Below are positions 10,127 through 18,701 of a stretch of 64,000 nt of DNA, one piece after another. The notes under the pieces are model-generated. The model was not told where the DNA came from. It ran no database searches and was given only the letters and a program-made list of their open reading frames with translations. Position numbers and translations under genes: made by a program. The stretch spans positions 1 through 64,000 of the forward strand of contig JAMPEU010000009.1 of the NCBI GenBank assembly GCA_023664865.1. The letters are read 5' to 3'. The DNA is from Butyrivibrio sp. GTDB taxonomy: Bacteria; Bacillota; Clostridia; Lachnospirales; Lachnospiraceae. The stretch's first letter is position 1. Each line of letters starts with the position of its first letter.

Positions 10127-10180
10127 AATATCCACATCAAAAAGACTTTTCATTCGTTCTTTTGGCTGTGGATATTTTTT
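10127..10180 (+). terminator. murC terminator built from DnaA-box-like arms
   Basis: Perfect 10-bp stem (10127-10136 with 10167-10176) plus an inner AAAAGA/TCTTTT pairing, then a run of T. Each arm contains ATATCCACA, one base from the consensus DnaA box, in opposite orientations. Confidence 0.75.
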
Positions 10181-10205
10181 ATCGCAAATTCTTGAGTTGG
10201 CTTTG

Positions 10206-10223
10206 TTATCCACATTGTCCACA
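10206..10223 (+). promoter_or_regulatory. Tandem DnaA boxes
   Basis: TTATCCACA, the exact consensus 9-mer, at 10206-10214 is directly followed by TTGTCCACA (one mismatch) at 10215-10223. They lie about 165 bases upstream of a replication-initiation gene pair, and two further near-matches form the adjacent terminator stem. Confidence 0.6.
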
Positions 10224-10289
10224 TAGGTTATGAACGCGTGTTTGTTTTTTCTTTCTGGCATATTTACTATATCTTTTTAAATTTTCCCA

Positions 10290-10298
10290 TGCTATAAT
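10290..10298 (+). promoter_or_regulatory. Candidate extended -10 promoter of the dnaD-like gene
   Basis: TGCTATAAT gives an extended -10 element about 90 bases before the gene. No convincing -35 was seen. The DnaA boxes lie about 70 bases upstream. Confidence 0.45.
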
Positions 10299-10387
10299 TC
10301 ATATGTTTTCAATGTACAGGCGTATCTTTGCCCGCTGACTACATGATAACTTATTTTCTTATGATGCAGAAAGCAGGACGATTTAAT

Positions 10388-11398
10388 ATGAACAGTTTAA
10401 CTATCTATCAGGATAATTATACGGATGCCACAGTTATTCCCAATCGATTTATTGACGAATATATGAAAGCTGCCAATGACGCACAGATAAAAATATATCT
10501 TTATCTGACGCGCATGATGAGCGCCAAACGCACCACCAGCGTTTCAGATATTGCGGATATGTTCAATTACACGGAGAAAGACGTTCTCCGCGCTCTAAAA
10601 TATTGGGAGAAAAACCGTCTGCTTACGCTTGATTATGACGAAAACAGAAACCTCAAGGGTATTCATATACTGGATTTGAATGTGAATGTTTCAGAGACTC
10701 CTGCTGTCAATATCGTGGAAATGCCGGAGTCCGAAAACAACCCTTATGAAAAGCCTTCTTATACATTAGATGAATTAACGGCTTTTAAAGCTGACGAGTC
10801 CGCTTCCCGCCTGTTATTTATTACTGAACAGTATCTTAAGAAGACTTTAAGCGTATCCGATATTAAAACAATATTTTTTATCTCGGACAAGCTTGGATTT
10901 TCCGAAGATTTAATAGACTATCTGATACAATACTGTGTAGACCACGGCAAGAAAGATTTAAGATATATTGAGAAAGTGGCTGTAAACTGGGCGCAGGAGG
11001 GCATCACCACTCCCAAGCAGGCGGCTCGCTATGTGCATAAATATGACAAGACCGTATATGATATTATGAAAGCCCTTGGCAAATCAAGCTCCCCTACGCA
11101 GGCGGAGGTAACTTTCATAAACCGCTGGACTAAGGAATTTGCCTTTGAATACGATGTTATCTCGGTAGCATGTGAGAAAACAGTGCTTGCCACAGACAAT
11201 CACCGCTTTGAATATGCCGACAGTATCTTGAGCAGCTGGTATAAAGCCGGAGTACATCATAAAAGTGATATCCGGCAGGTTGAAGAGAATTTTCACAAAA
11301 CGAAAACTGCCAAAATTCCTTCCACTAATAAATTCAACCAGTTCATACAAAATCAATATGATTTTGATGCGCTTGAAAAAGAGTTATTAAGTAATTGA
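10388..11398 (+). CDS. DnaD-domain replication initiation protein
   Basis: Probable primosome component that acts with the helicase loader at origins or restart sites (known role of DnaD/DnaB-type proteins in Firmicutes). The product is 336 residues. The N-terminal ~110 residues form a winged-helix region (SDIADMFNYTEKDVLRALKY), and a C-terminal DnaD domain lies roughly at residues 125-210 with the YIEKVAVNWAQEGI motif typical of PF07261. The ATG at 10388 follows AGGACG; the longer frame is not homologous. It lies directly upstream of a DnaC/DnaI-like ATPase gene, the usual clostridial pairing, with a palindromic element between them. Confidence 0.87.
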   Translation: MNSLTIYQDNYTDATVIPNRFIDEYMKAANDAQIKIYLYLTRMMSAKRTTSVSDIADMFNYTEKDVLRALKYWEKNRLLTLDYDENRNLKGIHILDLNVNVSETPAVNIVEMPESENNPYEKPSYTLDELTAFKADESASRLLFITEQYLKKTLSVSDIKTIFFISDKLGFSEDLIDYLIQYCVDHGKKDLRYIEKVAVNWAQEGITTPKQAARYVHKYDKTVYDIMKALGKSSSPTQAEVTFINRWTKEFAFEYDVISVACEKTVLATDNHRFEYADSILSSWYKAGVHHKSDIRQVEENFHKTKTAKIPSTNKFNQFIQNQYDFDALEKELLSN

Positions 11399-11417
11399 AC
11401 CAATTAATTGCTACCAC

Positions 11418-11497
11418 GAGTTTAGATAAAATGAACAAAAACGGAGCTCCGAAGCGGTGGCTAGTCGCTCCTTATTTTGTTCATTTTACCTAAACTC
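11418..11497. repeat. Palindromic repeat element, copy 1
   Basis: An 80-base near-perfect inverted repeat. Arms of about 30 bases begin GAGTTTAGATAAAATG and end with its complement; the inner stem AGC-GGTG-GCT has a 4-base loop. It lies 20 bases after the dnaD-like stop and before the helicase-loader gene. It is closely related to 29668-29745, including the centre. No T-run follows, so it is not a standard terminator. Confidence 0.85.
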
Positions 11498-11540
11498 TGA
11501 TAAACTATAATAAGCTATGATTACTAAAAGGAGCCATAAA

Positions 11541-12512
11541 GTGTCGCTTACTAATACACAGTATGATATCATACTCCGTGACTACGAAAATAAACAATTA
11601 AAAAGCCGCCATGAATTGGAACGCAAAATGGAATATGTATATGACAACGTTCCCGGTTATCGTGAATTAGAAGATTCCGTAGCCGCTATTTCCGTGCTGC
11701 AGGGCAAAAAGTATCTGGAAGGCGACGAAGCCGCAATAGAAGATTTAAAAGACAGGCTCGGCGATATTGCCGAAGAAAAAGCCCGTCTTTTAATTGACGC
11801 CGGACTTCCGGAAGATTATCTGAAGCCCGTTTATATATGCCCGGACTGCAATGACACGGGATATATCAACGGTCAGAAATGCCATTGTTTCAAGCAGGCT
11901 ATGATTACGCTTCTATATGAACAGTCTAACATCCGCGAAATGCTTCAAAGTGAGAATTTTGACACCTTATCATATGAATATTATGATGGTGAGCATTTAT
12001 CACACTTTAGAAATGCCGTTACGACCTGTCAAAATTTTATTAAAAATTTCAATTCTGACTATCATAATTTATTTTTTTATGGTACAGTGGGTACAGGGAA
12101 ATCATTTTTGTCAAATTGTGTGGCAAAAGAACTTATTGAAAGCGGACATTCCGTCATTTATTTTAGTTCTTCAAGCCTTTTTGACTTATTATCCAGATAT
12201 TCCTTTGATTACAAAAACAGGGAAGAACAGCGCGACAGATATAACGACCTTTATCAGTGCGACCTGCTGATTGTGGATGATTTAGGCACGGAAATGACGA
12301 ACCAGTTTGTTGCCGCCCAGCTCTTTTCATTACTGAACGAGCGTCATATGTGGAAGAAATCTACAATCATCTCCACTAATCTTTCTCTGGAAGAGCTGCG
12401 GAACAGGTACTCAGACCGTATCTTTTCCCGCATAACCAGCCATTACGAAATCTGTAAATGCACAGGCCCTGATATTCGCATGTATAAGAAACGGTTGCTA
12501 AACAGAAAGTGA
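11541..12512 (+). CDS. DnaC/DnaI-like helicase loader ATPase
   Basis: AAA+ ATPase expected to load the replicative helicase DnaB onto DNA. The product is 323 residues. It has a basic N-terminal helicase-binding region, a zinc-knuckle-like CPDCNDTGYINGQKCHC near residue 105, Walker A FYGTVGTGKSF, Walker B LLIVDDLGTE and sensor I TIISTN. I prefer the GTG at 11541 because AAAAGGAG lies seven bases before it; an ATG at 11517 would add eight residues and lacks a binding site. It overlaps nothing and ends 8 bases before the PRPP synthetase start. Confidence 0.88.
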   Translation: MSLTNTQYDIILRDYENKQLKSRHELERKMEYVYDNVPGYRELEDSVAAISVLQGKKYLEGDEAAIEDLKDRLGDIAEEKARLLIDAGLPEDYLKPVYICPDCNDTGYINGQKCHCFKQAMITLLYEQSNIREMLQSENFDTLSYEYYDGEHLSHFRNAVTTCQNFIKNFNSDYHNLFFYGTVGTGKSFLSNCVAKELIESGHSVIYFSSSSLFDLLSRYSFDYKNREEQRDRYNDLYQCDLLIVDDLGTEMTNQFVAAQLFSLLNERHMWKKSTIISTNLSLEELRNRYSDRIFSRITSHYEICKCTGPDIRMYKKRLLNRK

Positions 12513-12520
12513 GGATTTAC

Positions 12521-13708
12521 ATGGCAAAACGTGAAGAAAAAAGAAATCTTGAAACCATTCCCGTCGGTTCTCTGGGCATCATCCCTTTAGAAGGCTGCAA
12601 GTCCCTGGGCGAAAAAGTGGACTATTTTCTGGTAAAATGGAGGGCTGAACGCGAAAGCGAGCATAAAGACAGCCTCGCATTTACCGGATATCAACGGGAT
12701 TCCTATATATTAAACGCTAAAGTTCCGCGATTTGGCTCAGGCGAAGCCAAAGGCGTTATAAATCAGTCAGTCCGCGGCACTGATTTATATGTGCTTGTGG
12801 ATATTGCCAATTACAGCCTTACATATTCCTTATGCGGGCATGAGAACCACATGTCGCCCGACGACCACTATCAGGATTTAAAACGTATTATCGCCGCAGT
12901 CGGCGGCAAGGCAAGACGAATTACGGTCATAATGCCGTTTTTATATGAAAGCCGCCAATCCAAGAGAACGACAAGGGAATCTTTAGACTGCGCCCTTGCA
13001 TTACAGGAAATGGTCAGCATGGGGGTTGACAACATCATTACCTTCGACGCCCACGACGCCAGAGTGCAAAACGCAATTCCCCTGCACGGTTTTGAAACCG
13101 TACAGCCATCCTATCAGTTTATTAAAGGCTTATTGACCAACGTAAAAGGACTTACCATCGATAATAATCATATGATGGTAATAAGCCCTGACGAAGGCGG
13201 TACAAGCCGGGCGATTTATATCGCCAACGTCCTGGGGCTTGATATGGGTATGTTTTATAAAAGAAGAGATTATACCGAATTAGTAGACGGTCAAAACCCT
13301 ATTGTTGCGCATGAATTTCTCGGCAGCAGCGTAGAAGGCAAGGACATGATTATCATTGACGATATGATTTCTTCCGGCGAAAGCGTGCTTGAAGTCGCTG
13401 CCGCCTTAAAGAAACGCAAGGCAAACCGCATTTTCATATTTGCCTCTTTCGGATTATTTACATCAGGCCTGGAAAGATTTGACAAATCATATGAAAGCGG
13501 TATAATAGACAGGGTTCTGACAACCAACCTTATCTATCAGACGCCGGAACTGCTTAAGAGAGAATGGTATATAAACTGCGACTTAAGCAAGTACATCGCT
13601 TACCTGATTGATACCCTTAATCATGACAGTTCCATAAGCGATTTGCTCAATCCTGTCGAGCGTATACATTCTATCATAGCAAGATATAATGCGGGCGAAT
13701 TAAATTAA
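12521..13708 (+). CDS. prs: Ribose-phosphate pyrophosphokinase, long divergent form
   Basis: Makes PRPP from ribose-5-phosphate and ATP for nucleotide, His and Trp synthesis. The product is 395 residues, longer than the common ~315-residue enzyme, with extra N-terminal sequence and insertions. Family landmarks are MPFLYESRQSKRT (catalytic flexible-loop region), ITFDAHDA (metal-binding His), SPDEGGTSRA, FYKRRDY, and the PRPP loop as IIIDDMISSGES rather than the usual DDMIDTGGT. The ATG at 12521 follows GTGAGGAT. This long variant is seen in clostridia; whether a standard Prs also exists cannot be seen here. Confidence 0.85.
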   Translation: MAKREEKRNLETIPVGSLGIIPLEGCKSLGEKVDYFLVKWRAERESEHKDSLAFTGYQRDSYILNAKVPRFGSGEAKGVINQSVRGTDLYVLVDIANYSLTYSLCGHENHMSPDDHYQDLKRIIAAVGGKARRITVIMPFLYESRQSKRTTRESLDCALALQEMVSMGVDNIITFDAHDARVQNAIPLHGFETVQPSYQFIKGLLTNVKGLTIDNNHMMVISPDEGGTSRAIYIANVLGLDMGMFYKRRDYTELVDGQNPIVAHEFLGSSVEGKDMIIIDDMISSGESVLEVAAALKKRKANRIFIFASFGLFTSGLERFDKSYESGIIDRVLTTNLIYQTPELLKREWYINCDLSKYIAYLIDTLNHDSSISDLLNPVERIHSIIARYNAGELN

Positions 13709-13718
13709 CAAGCCTGCC

Positions 13719-13785
13719 CGGTCAGTTCGAGACCTTCCTGACCGAACCGCCCATATGGGCGCAGAAAAAAACAAAACTAAAGGAG
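13719..13785 (+). promoter_or_regulatory. Candidate preQ1-type riboswitch upstream of queT
   Basis: In the 87-base leader of queT: a 7-bp hairpin (13719-13725 with 13738-13744) whose loop starts TTCGAG and contains CCTT; a second perfect hairpin (13748-13761); then an A-rich tail ending ACTAAAGGAG that includes the ribosome binding site. The loop CCTT could pair with AAGG of that site. The layout resembles translational preQ1 switches, known to control queT, but it does not cleanly match a class I, II or III consensus. Confidence 0.45.
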
Positions 13786-13795
13786 ATAACTAAAT

Positions 13796-14287
13796 ATGAA
13801 AAAACAATCTCAGGCGGCTATGATTGCCGCCCTCTATGTGGTGTTGACATTCATTGCCAATTCCTTCGGACTCGCAAACTATGCTATACAAGTCCGCTTT
13901 TCAGAAGCACTCACTATTTTACCTTACTTTACGCCTGCCGCTATACCCGGCTTGGTTATCGGCTGCCTTCTTGCCAATATATTGACAGGCTGCGCATTGC
14001 CGGACATTATTTTCGGTAGTCTCGCTACCCTTATCGGAGCGTTAGGCACTTATGCACTCAGAAAATGGAAATGGTGTGCGCCTATACCGCCAATCCTTGC
14101 CAATGCGATTATTGTTCCTTTTGTGCTGATTTACGGCTATGGGCTGCTGATTGAAGGGGTTTCCGTGGCATACTGCTATACATACTATTTTCTGACTGTA
14201 GGCGCGGGAGAAGTCATTTCATGCGGCATCTTAGGAATGATTCTGATGTTTGCTTTAGAAAAAAACAGAAAAAATATTTTCGCATAG
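13796..14287 (+). CDS. queT: QueT family transporter (queuosine precursor uptake)
   Basis: Integral membrane substrate-binding (S) component of an ECF-type transporter, proposed to import queuosine precursors such as preQ1. The product is 163 residues with about five hydrophobic helices. It has family signatures: the N-terminal QAAMIAALYVVLTF, QVRFSEALTILPYF, GLVIGCLLANI and GAGEVISCGILG. AGGAG lies 11 bases before the start. The leader holds a candidate riboswitch. No energising ECF module is adjacent, as expected when several S components share one. Confidence 0.87.
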   Translation: MKKQSQAAMIAALYVVLTFIANSFGLANYAIQVRFSEALTILPYFTPAAIPGLVIGCLLANILTGCALPDIIFGSLATLIGALGTYALRKWKWCAPIPPILANAIIVPFVLIYGYGLLIEGVSVAYCYTYYFLTVGAGEVISCGILGMILMFALEKNRKNIFA

Positions 14288-14322
14288 CGTAAAAGCTGAC
14301 AGAAATAACAGCGAACGGCTAA

Positions 14323-14973
14323 TCATAAAATATCTTCGCTTTCACCAAGCATTTTACGGGTAAGATGAGCGTCGAAGAAATTAATGACAGGTCCTAAGCC
14401 AAACGCTGATACAAGGGTTCCAAGCCCGACAATTCCACCTGCCAGAAAGCATATAAGGGCGCATATTGCATCGGTGCATATGCGGTGCCAGAAGTAGGCT
14501 ATTTTAGGCATTCTTTTCGCCATAATCACAGCAAGACTGTCATATGGCGAAATGCCTGCGTTGGGCGTCTGATACAGGGAAAGCCCTAATCCGGTAACCA
14601 CAGTTCCGATAAGCATAATCCCTATCTGGACCGGCAGTATCTTAGGCTCGCTAAACAGACGCAATAATATTTCATAAGAAATCGTGGTTATGTATCCAAG
14701 AAAGAGCGCGTTAAATATAGTTCCGGCGCCAATGTATTCCTTGCCGAAAATAAATTCCAGTATGAATATGAATACATTTAAAATCAAGAGAAAATGGGCG
14801 TACTGCATGCCGGCATTATCAGAAAGCGCCATAACCATACCGCTGAAAGGATCGTTTCCCAGACCGGCAAATTTGAATATGCTTATGCCTATCCCAAGAA
14901 ATATATTACCGACTGCCATTGATGCCAAACGCTTCCAGCCGGTTTTTCTGAAATATCCCAGTATCCTTTCCAT
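14323..14973 (-). CDS. YczE/YyaS/YitT-family membrane protein
   Basis: Multi-pass membrane protein of unknown function, 216 residues with about five to six hydrophobic helices. Features seen are GNIFLGIGISIFKFAGLGNDPFS near the start and LSLYQTPNAGISPYDSLAV in the middle, the paired G-x-PFD/S-type loops typical of this family. It converges on queT with only 35 bases between the genes. Upstream lies the deoxyinosine glycosylase gene on the same strand. No function is inferred. Confidence 0.75.
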   Translation of the reverse strand: MERILGYFRKTGWKRLASMAVGNIFLGIGISIFKFAGLGNDPFSGMVMALSDNAGMQYAHFLLILNVFIFILEFIFGKEYIGAGTIFNALFLGYITTISYEILLRLFSEPKILPVQIGIMLIGTVVTGLGLSLYQTPNAGISPYDSLAVIMAKRMPKIAYFWHRICTDAICALICFLAGGIVGLGTLVSAFGLGPVINFFDAHLTRKMLGESEDIL

Positions 14974-15006
14974 ACTTAAAATCGTTCCTTCCCTGTTAAT
15001 TTCCAG

Positions 15007-15489
15007 TTACATATCTTTAAGCTGTGCTTTCCATGCCACTATCAATCTTTCCAACGACCACTGTGCATTAGCCGGGCTTGTGGACGGCAGGATAATATCT
15101 TCCATCTTTGTTTGTCCTTTTATGTATTTTTGATAATACTTATGCGCAGTACCGCCGTTTGTATATATTCTCGCTATTTTAGTTTCATTAAGGAGTCTCC
15201 CTATATCGTTAGGTATCACATTCTTTATACTGCTGTCGCTTGAACCCAAGATATCACAACTTGCTATTACATCCCACATTGCGGCATGGTTTGACAGCAT
15301 CAGCGCCTTCTTCTCTTCTATGCTCTCAGGAACGGGGCTTTCATACACTGCCGCCATTACCTTCCAGTAGCGGTTTTGCGGATGGTTGTAGAAAAACTGC
15401 GCCTCTCTGGATTTTACGCTGGGGAAAGAGCCTAATATTAAAATCTCCGAATTTTCATCATATAAAGGCGGTATATTATGCTGCTCCAT
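15007..15489 (-). CDS. DNA-deoxyinosine glycosylase (UDG family 6)
   Basis: Base-excision repair enzyme expected to remove hypoxanthine formed by adenine deamination. The product is 160 residues. It has the UDG-superfamily N-terminal motif ILGSFPSVKSREAQFFYNHP, the family-6-like NRYWKV, AMWDVIASC, and the second active-site motif STSPANAQWS. It lies 21 bases downstream of the large membrane-anchored protein gene and before the YczE-type gene, all on the minus strand. The substrate call rests on family resemblance only. Confidence 0.85.
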   Translation of the reverse strand: MEQHNIPPLYDENSEILILGSFPSVKSREAQFFYNHPQNRYWKVMAAVYESPVPESIEEKKALMLSNHAAMWDVIASCDILGSSDSSIKNVIPNDIGRLLNETKIARIYTNGGTAHKYYQKYIKGQTKMEDIILPSTSPANAQWSLERLIVAWKAQLKDM

Positions 15490-15510
15490 ATAAATATCCC
15501 TGCCCTTTCT

Positions 15511-18057
15511 TTAATTCTGCTTATTCCTGACGTAAGTAATAAAATGGTTTCCGTTTTCCGTCAGCCACTCCGTAGAGTCGTTCATGCCTTTTTTATAGAC
15601 CTCGCCGGTAAGCGGATCCATGACTACTATATTAAATTCATTAAATCCCACAATCAGAACTGCATTTCCATCTCTAAGTATCGCCAACACAGGTATATCC
15701 ATGTTCACATAATAGAGAACGGCATCTAGGCTGCATCCCGTCAAATCAAGGATTTGTATATCATTTAAGCTTGCCTCCAGAATCGACGAAACTGTTTCAC
15801 CCTGTTCGAGAAGATATTTGGTCCGTTTCGATACTCCCTCGAATCTTAAGATTGTATCCAGACAGACGGATAAGCTGGTATTATACTCTGTTACCGCCTC
15901 GCCTTCTATCGCCATAATCTGATTTCTGACGTTCCGCGTACTCCTCTTCCATATATATTCGCCTTCTGCATTAACTACCACTCCTGCATTCGCATAAGCA
16001 TAAATCACAGCTTTACCCGGACCGGAAAAGATTCCTTCTATCCCGTGTTTCCCATATACATAGAATGTATCTTCCTGAGGTTCCTTATTTCGAATGGAAA
16101 TATCACGCTCTCCTTCAAAAAGAACTTCCTTAGGCGTAAGGAGCTTTAAGGCTTTTCTATCGATGTCTTCCTTAACTTCAATTTCCCATATGGTCTCGTA
16201 TATGTCTATTACTACGCTTATAGCATGGTTTCTCTGCGCCTGATCCTGCTCTGTACTCACAATTTGATCGTTTGTCGTAGGAATATATTCCATAGTTTCC
16301 TCGTCACGCGTTACCCGCGACAAAATAATCTGATTATCTTCTATGGAACTGTCTACGACGAAAATTCCCTTTTCATTGTATGTCTTTAAAACTTTTCCTG
16401 CATCGTCCTGTATCTGTATGCGATACATCGGAAACGCAGTAATTCCCATGTGATCGCTTTCAATATCCTCCTGCCGTACAAAACCGTATATCATGTCCTC
16501 TTCCATAAAGCCAATCAGCGCAATATATTCTCCGCTTCCCGCCTTTATTTCCGTCTCGGTTTCCGTACTAAGATTAAGCAGTTTCAGCGTAGTGCAGTTA
16601 TATTTATTCCCGCCTTCCTGCCATACCAGCATCTTATTCGATTTAGATGCTTTAAAATTATCCTCAGTCAGTCCGGAGGCGATAACAGAATAACTTCTAT
16701 CCGCCAGATTAATCGCATAAACGCTCCCTTCCAGCATAATATAACAGATATCCGACTTATTTATATACGCCAGCTTTTCTATATCGGTCTTTAACAACTC
16801 ATAAGACCTGTCATACGGAATATATACAAGCTCCTCAACCACATTGCTCAAGCTGTTGTAAAAATATACGGAAACGCCCACTTCCCCTTCATGTCTGCCT
16901 CTATTCATATATCCGTATACCATAAATTTAACGTTTCCGACTTCGTCCACATTCAAAATTTTAATCTTATGCCTGTTATAGCTGTTTCTATAATCCGTAA
17001 CATCTCCATCTCTTTCATAAAACGAGAAAAGAACCGCCAGTTTTTCATCAGACACATTGTAACTATATAACTTATTAGAGCCTACAAAAGCAAACACGTT
17101 GCCGCCGTCGCTCTCTTTAATCTCTACATCTCCGCCCACGATACCCAGCATGATTTTGTCATTGGCAAAAACATCTGCCTCATCATCGAAAATCTGGTTC
17201 ATTTCCCTTTCAAAATCCAGCAGATACATGCGTTCGGGAGTATAACGAATACGATAAAATTCACTGACTTTATAGTAAGTTTTCTTTCCTTTATCCCTAG
17301 TAATCACATCATATTCAAGGCTAAACGAGCCTGTCCGCTCATCTAACTCTTTAATATTGACTACCGGTTCAGTTATCTGTTCTACGTTCAAATCGCCCCA
17401 TGTCACCTGGTTAAAGCTGCTGTGTATCGTAACCTTATGGAATGTCGAATTATCCCCTTCTGAATTGGATTCCAGGTATTTTGTCAGTTCAGCCGCCTCT
17501 TCCCTGTCGAAAGTGCGGTTATGAAAATCCAAAACATATTCCAGTTTCTCCTGAATATACATTGATTCAGTCTGTATGATTCTTGTGTAGTAGCGTATAG
17601 TATCCCCCTCGGCGGGTGTCAAAAGAAGCACAAGCATATACTCCTCGTCTGTGCTGATTAAATCCTTAAGCGTAACTTCACACTGAATTGTATTGTCTGT
17701 TTCTTCGTAATCCCCCACCACGGTACTTTCCACTAACCGTTCGCCGTTGATGCTTCTTACTTCAAAGGCGATGTTATCAATCATCCTGTCGTATGTTTCT
17801 ATTGTGAAAGCTACGTTTCTGTCTAGTCCGACCGGAAGCAAGGTATCCCTTAAATACCTTGTGTCCATACTTCTGGCATAGCCATGCAGTCTGTTTACCT
17901 GATACTCGCCTATGTTCATGGTGACGATAGGGAAAGTCGCTTCGCCCATTTCCGTAGTCATGTCCGTATTTCCTTTATTCATGGCTTTGCCGATAAAAAA
18001 CAGCGCTGCTGCAAAGACTATCAGCAAATAAACTCCTTTTAAAATTGTTTTTTTCAT
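15511..18057 (-). CDS. Membrane-anchored extracytoplasmic protein with degenerate C39-like domain
   Basis: Function unknown; 848 residues. It starts with a signal anchor (MKKTILKGVYLLIVFAAALFF) and a long acidic extracellular part with repeating beta-rich segments (YSYNVSDEKL, YAINLADRSY) that look like a beta-propeller. The last ~120 residues resemble a C39-like papain-fold domain: SVCLDTILRFEG near residue 732, then AVLIVGFNEFNIVVMDPLTG. Asn (about 798) stands where the catalytic His is expected, so it is probably inactive. The ATG at 18057 is preferred because the anchor then begins the protein, though AGGAG lies 14 bases away; an ATG at 18123 is the alternative. It lies downstream of the atp operon and a small hypothetical gene. 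Confidence 0.75.
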   Translation of the reverse strand: MKKTILKGVYLLIVFAAALFFIGKAMNKGNTDMTTEMGEATFPIVTMNIGEYQVNRLHGYARSMDTRYLRDTLLPVGLDRNVAFTIETYDRMIDNIAFEVRSINGERLVESTVVGDYEETDNTIQCEVTLKDLISTDEEYMLVLLLTPAEGDTIRYYTRIIQTESMYIQEKLEYVLDFHNRTFDREEAAELTKYLESNSEGDNSTFHKVTIHSSFNQVTWGDLNVEQITEPVVNIKELDERTGSFSLEYDVITRDKGKKTYYKVSEFYRIRYTPERMYLLDFEREMNQIFDDEADVFANDKIMLGIVGGDVEIKESDGGNVFAFVGSNKLYSYNVSDEKLAVLFSFYERDGDVTDYRNSYNRHKIKILNVDEVGNVKFMVYGYMNRGRHEGEVGVSVYFYNSLSNVVEELVYIPYDRSYELLKTDIEKLAYINKSDICYIMLEGSVYAINLADRSYSVIASGLTEDNFKASKSNKMLVWQEGGNKYNCTTLKLLNLSTETETEIKAGSGEYIALIGFMEEDMIYGFVRQEDIESDHMGITAFPMYRIQIQDDAGKVLKTYNEKGIFVVDSSIEDNQIILSRVTRDEETMEYIPTTNDQIVSTEQDQAQRNHAISVVIDIYETIWEIEVKEDIDRKALKLLTPKEVLFEGERDISIRNKEPQEDTFYVYGKHGIEGIFSGPGKAVIYAYANAGVVVNAEGEYIWKRSTRNVRNQIMAIEGEAVTEYNTSLSVCLDTILRFEGVSKRTKYLLEQGETVSSILEASLNDIQILDLTGCSLDAVLYYVNMDIPVLAILRDGNAVLIVGFNEFNIVVMDPLTGEVYKKGMNDSTEWLTENGNHFITYVRNKQN

Positions 18058-18174
18058 ATTTAATAAGCCTACTCCTATGTTAAGAAGAGCCGGTCTTATG
18101 GCCAACTCTTCTTTGCTCTGCATATAAACAGTTTTCCATGATTATATTTTAATCAGATTACTGCAAAAGCTCAA

Positions 18175-18606
18175 CTAGAATTTTAAAATTCCCCTATGGT
18201 TGGCGTGTCTTTTCTTATATATCTCATAGTAAAGCAGCACTTGAACAAAGTCTTCAAAGTTTTCTCCATATTTATCGTTCTCAGCCGGACTCGCTGTTCC
18301 GGTGTTTTCTGCTTGCGGATTTTGGCTCGGAACTGCTTCATTTATACCGTCCATTCGTCTTATTTTGTCCATTACTGTCTTAGTTAGTCTATACAACTGC
18401 CACTTATCAGGATATTCATCATATATGACGCTGCCGTCGTAGTCTATCTGATTTAAGATTTCCGCTATTACTTTCTGATAGCGTTTGGCTTCGGCAGGAT
18501 ACATTTGCTGTAAGTATTCCAAATCGCGCGTTACGGTATCTTCCTCCTGATAATACAGGGGAAGCGGATATGCCATATAGAAAGGAAGAATCCTCGATTG
18601 ATTCAT
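18175..18606 (-). CDS. Conserved hypothetical protein
   Basis: No function recognised. The product is 143 residues, soluble and without a signal peptide. Residues 1-80 are aromatic and helical (LPFYMAYPLPLYYQ, then LQQMYPAEAKRYQKVIAEIL). A flexible Asn/Ser/Pro-rich linker around 92-110 leads to a helical C-terminus (FVQVLLYYEIYKKR). AAAGGAG precedes the ATG at good spacing. It sits between the atp terminator and the large anchored protein, 117 bases upstream of the latter, and may be cotranscribed with it. Confidence 0.7.
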   Translation of the reverse strand: MNQSRILPFYMAYPLPLYYQEEDTVTRDLEYLQQMYPAEAKRYQKVIAEILNQIDYDGSVIYDEYPDKWQLYRLTKTVMDKIRRMDGINEAVPSQNPQAENTGTASPAENDKYGENFEDFVQVLLYYEIYKKRHANHRGILKF

Positions 18607-18701
18607 TTTGGCTATACTCCTTTCCTATTCTGTAATATTGCTATTTTTATCTTATCATATGCGCAGCCCTAAAAGTTTGTTAATATATTCTTATTACAGT
18701 C

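Noticed and set aside
11418..11497. Palindromic elements as ordinary intrinsic terminators
   Set aside because: None of the four large palindromes is followed by a T-run on either strand, the arms are much longer than in terminators, and two copies share loop sequence, which terminators do not need.
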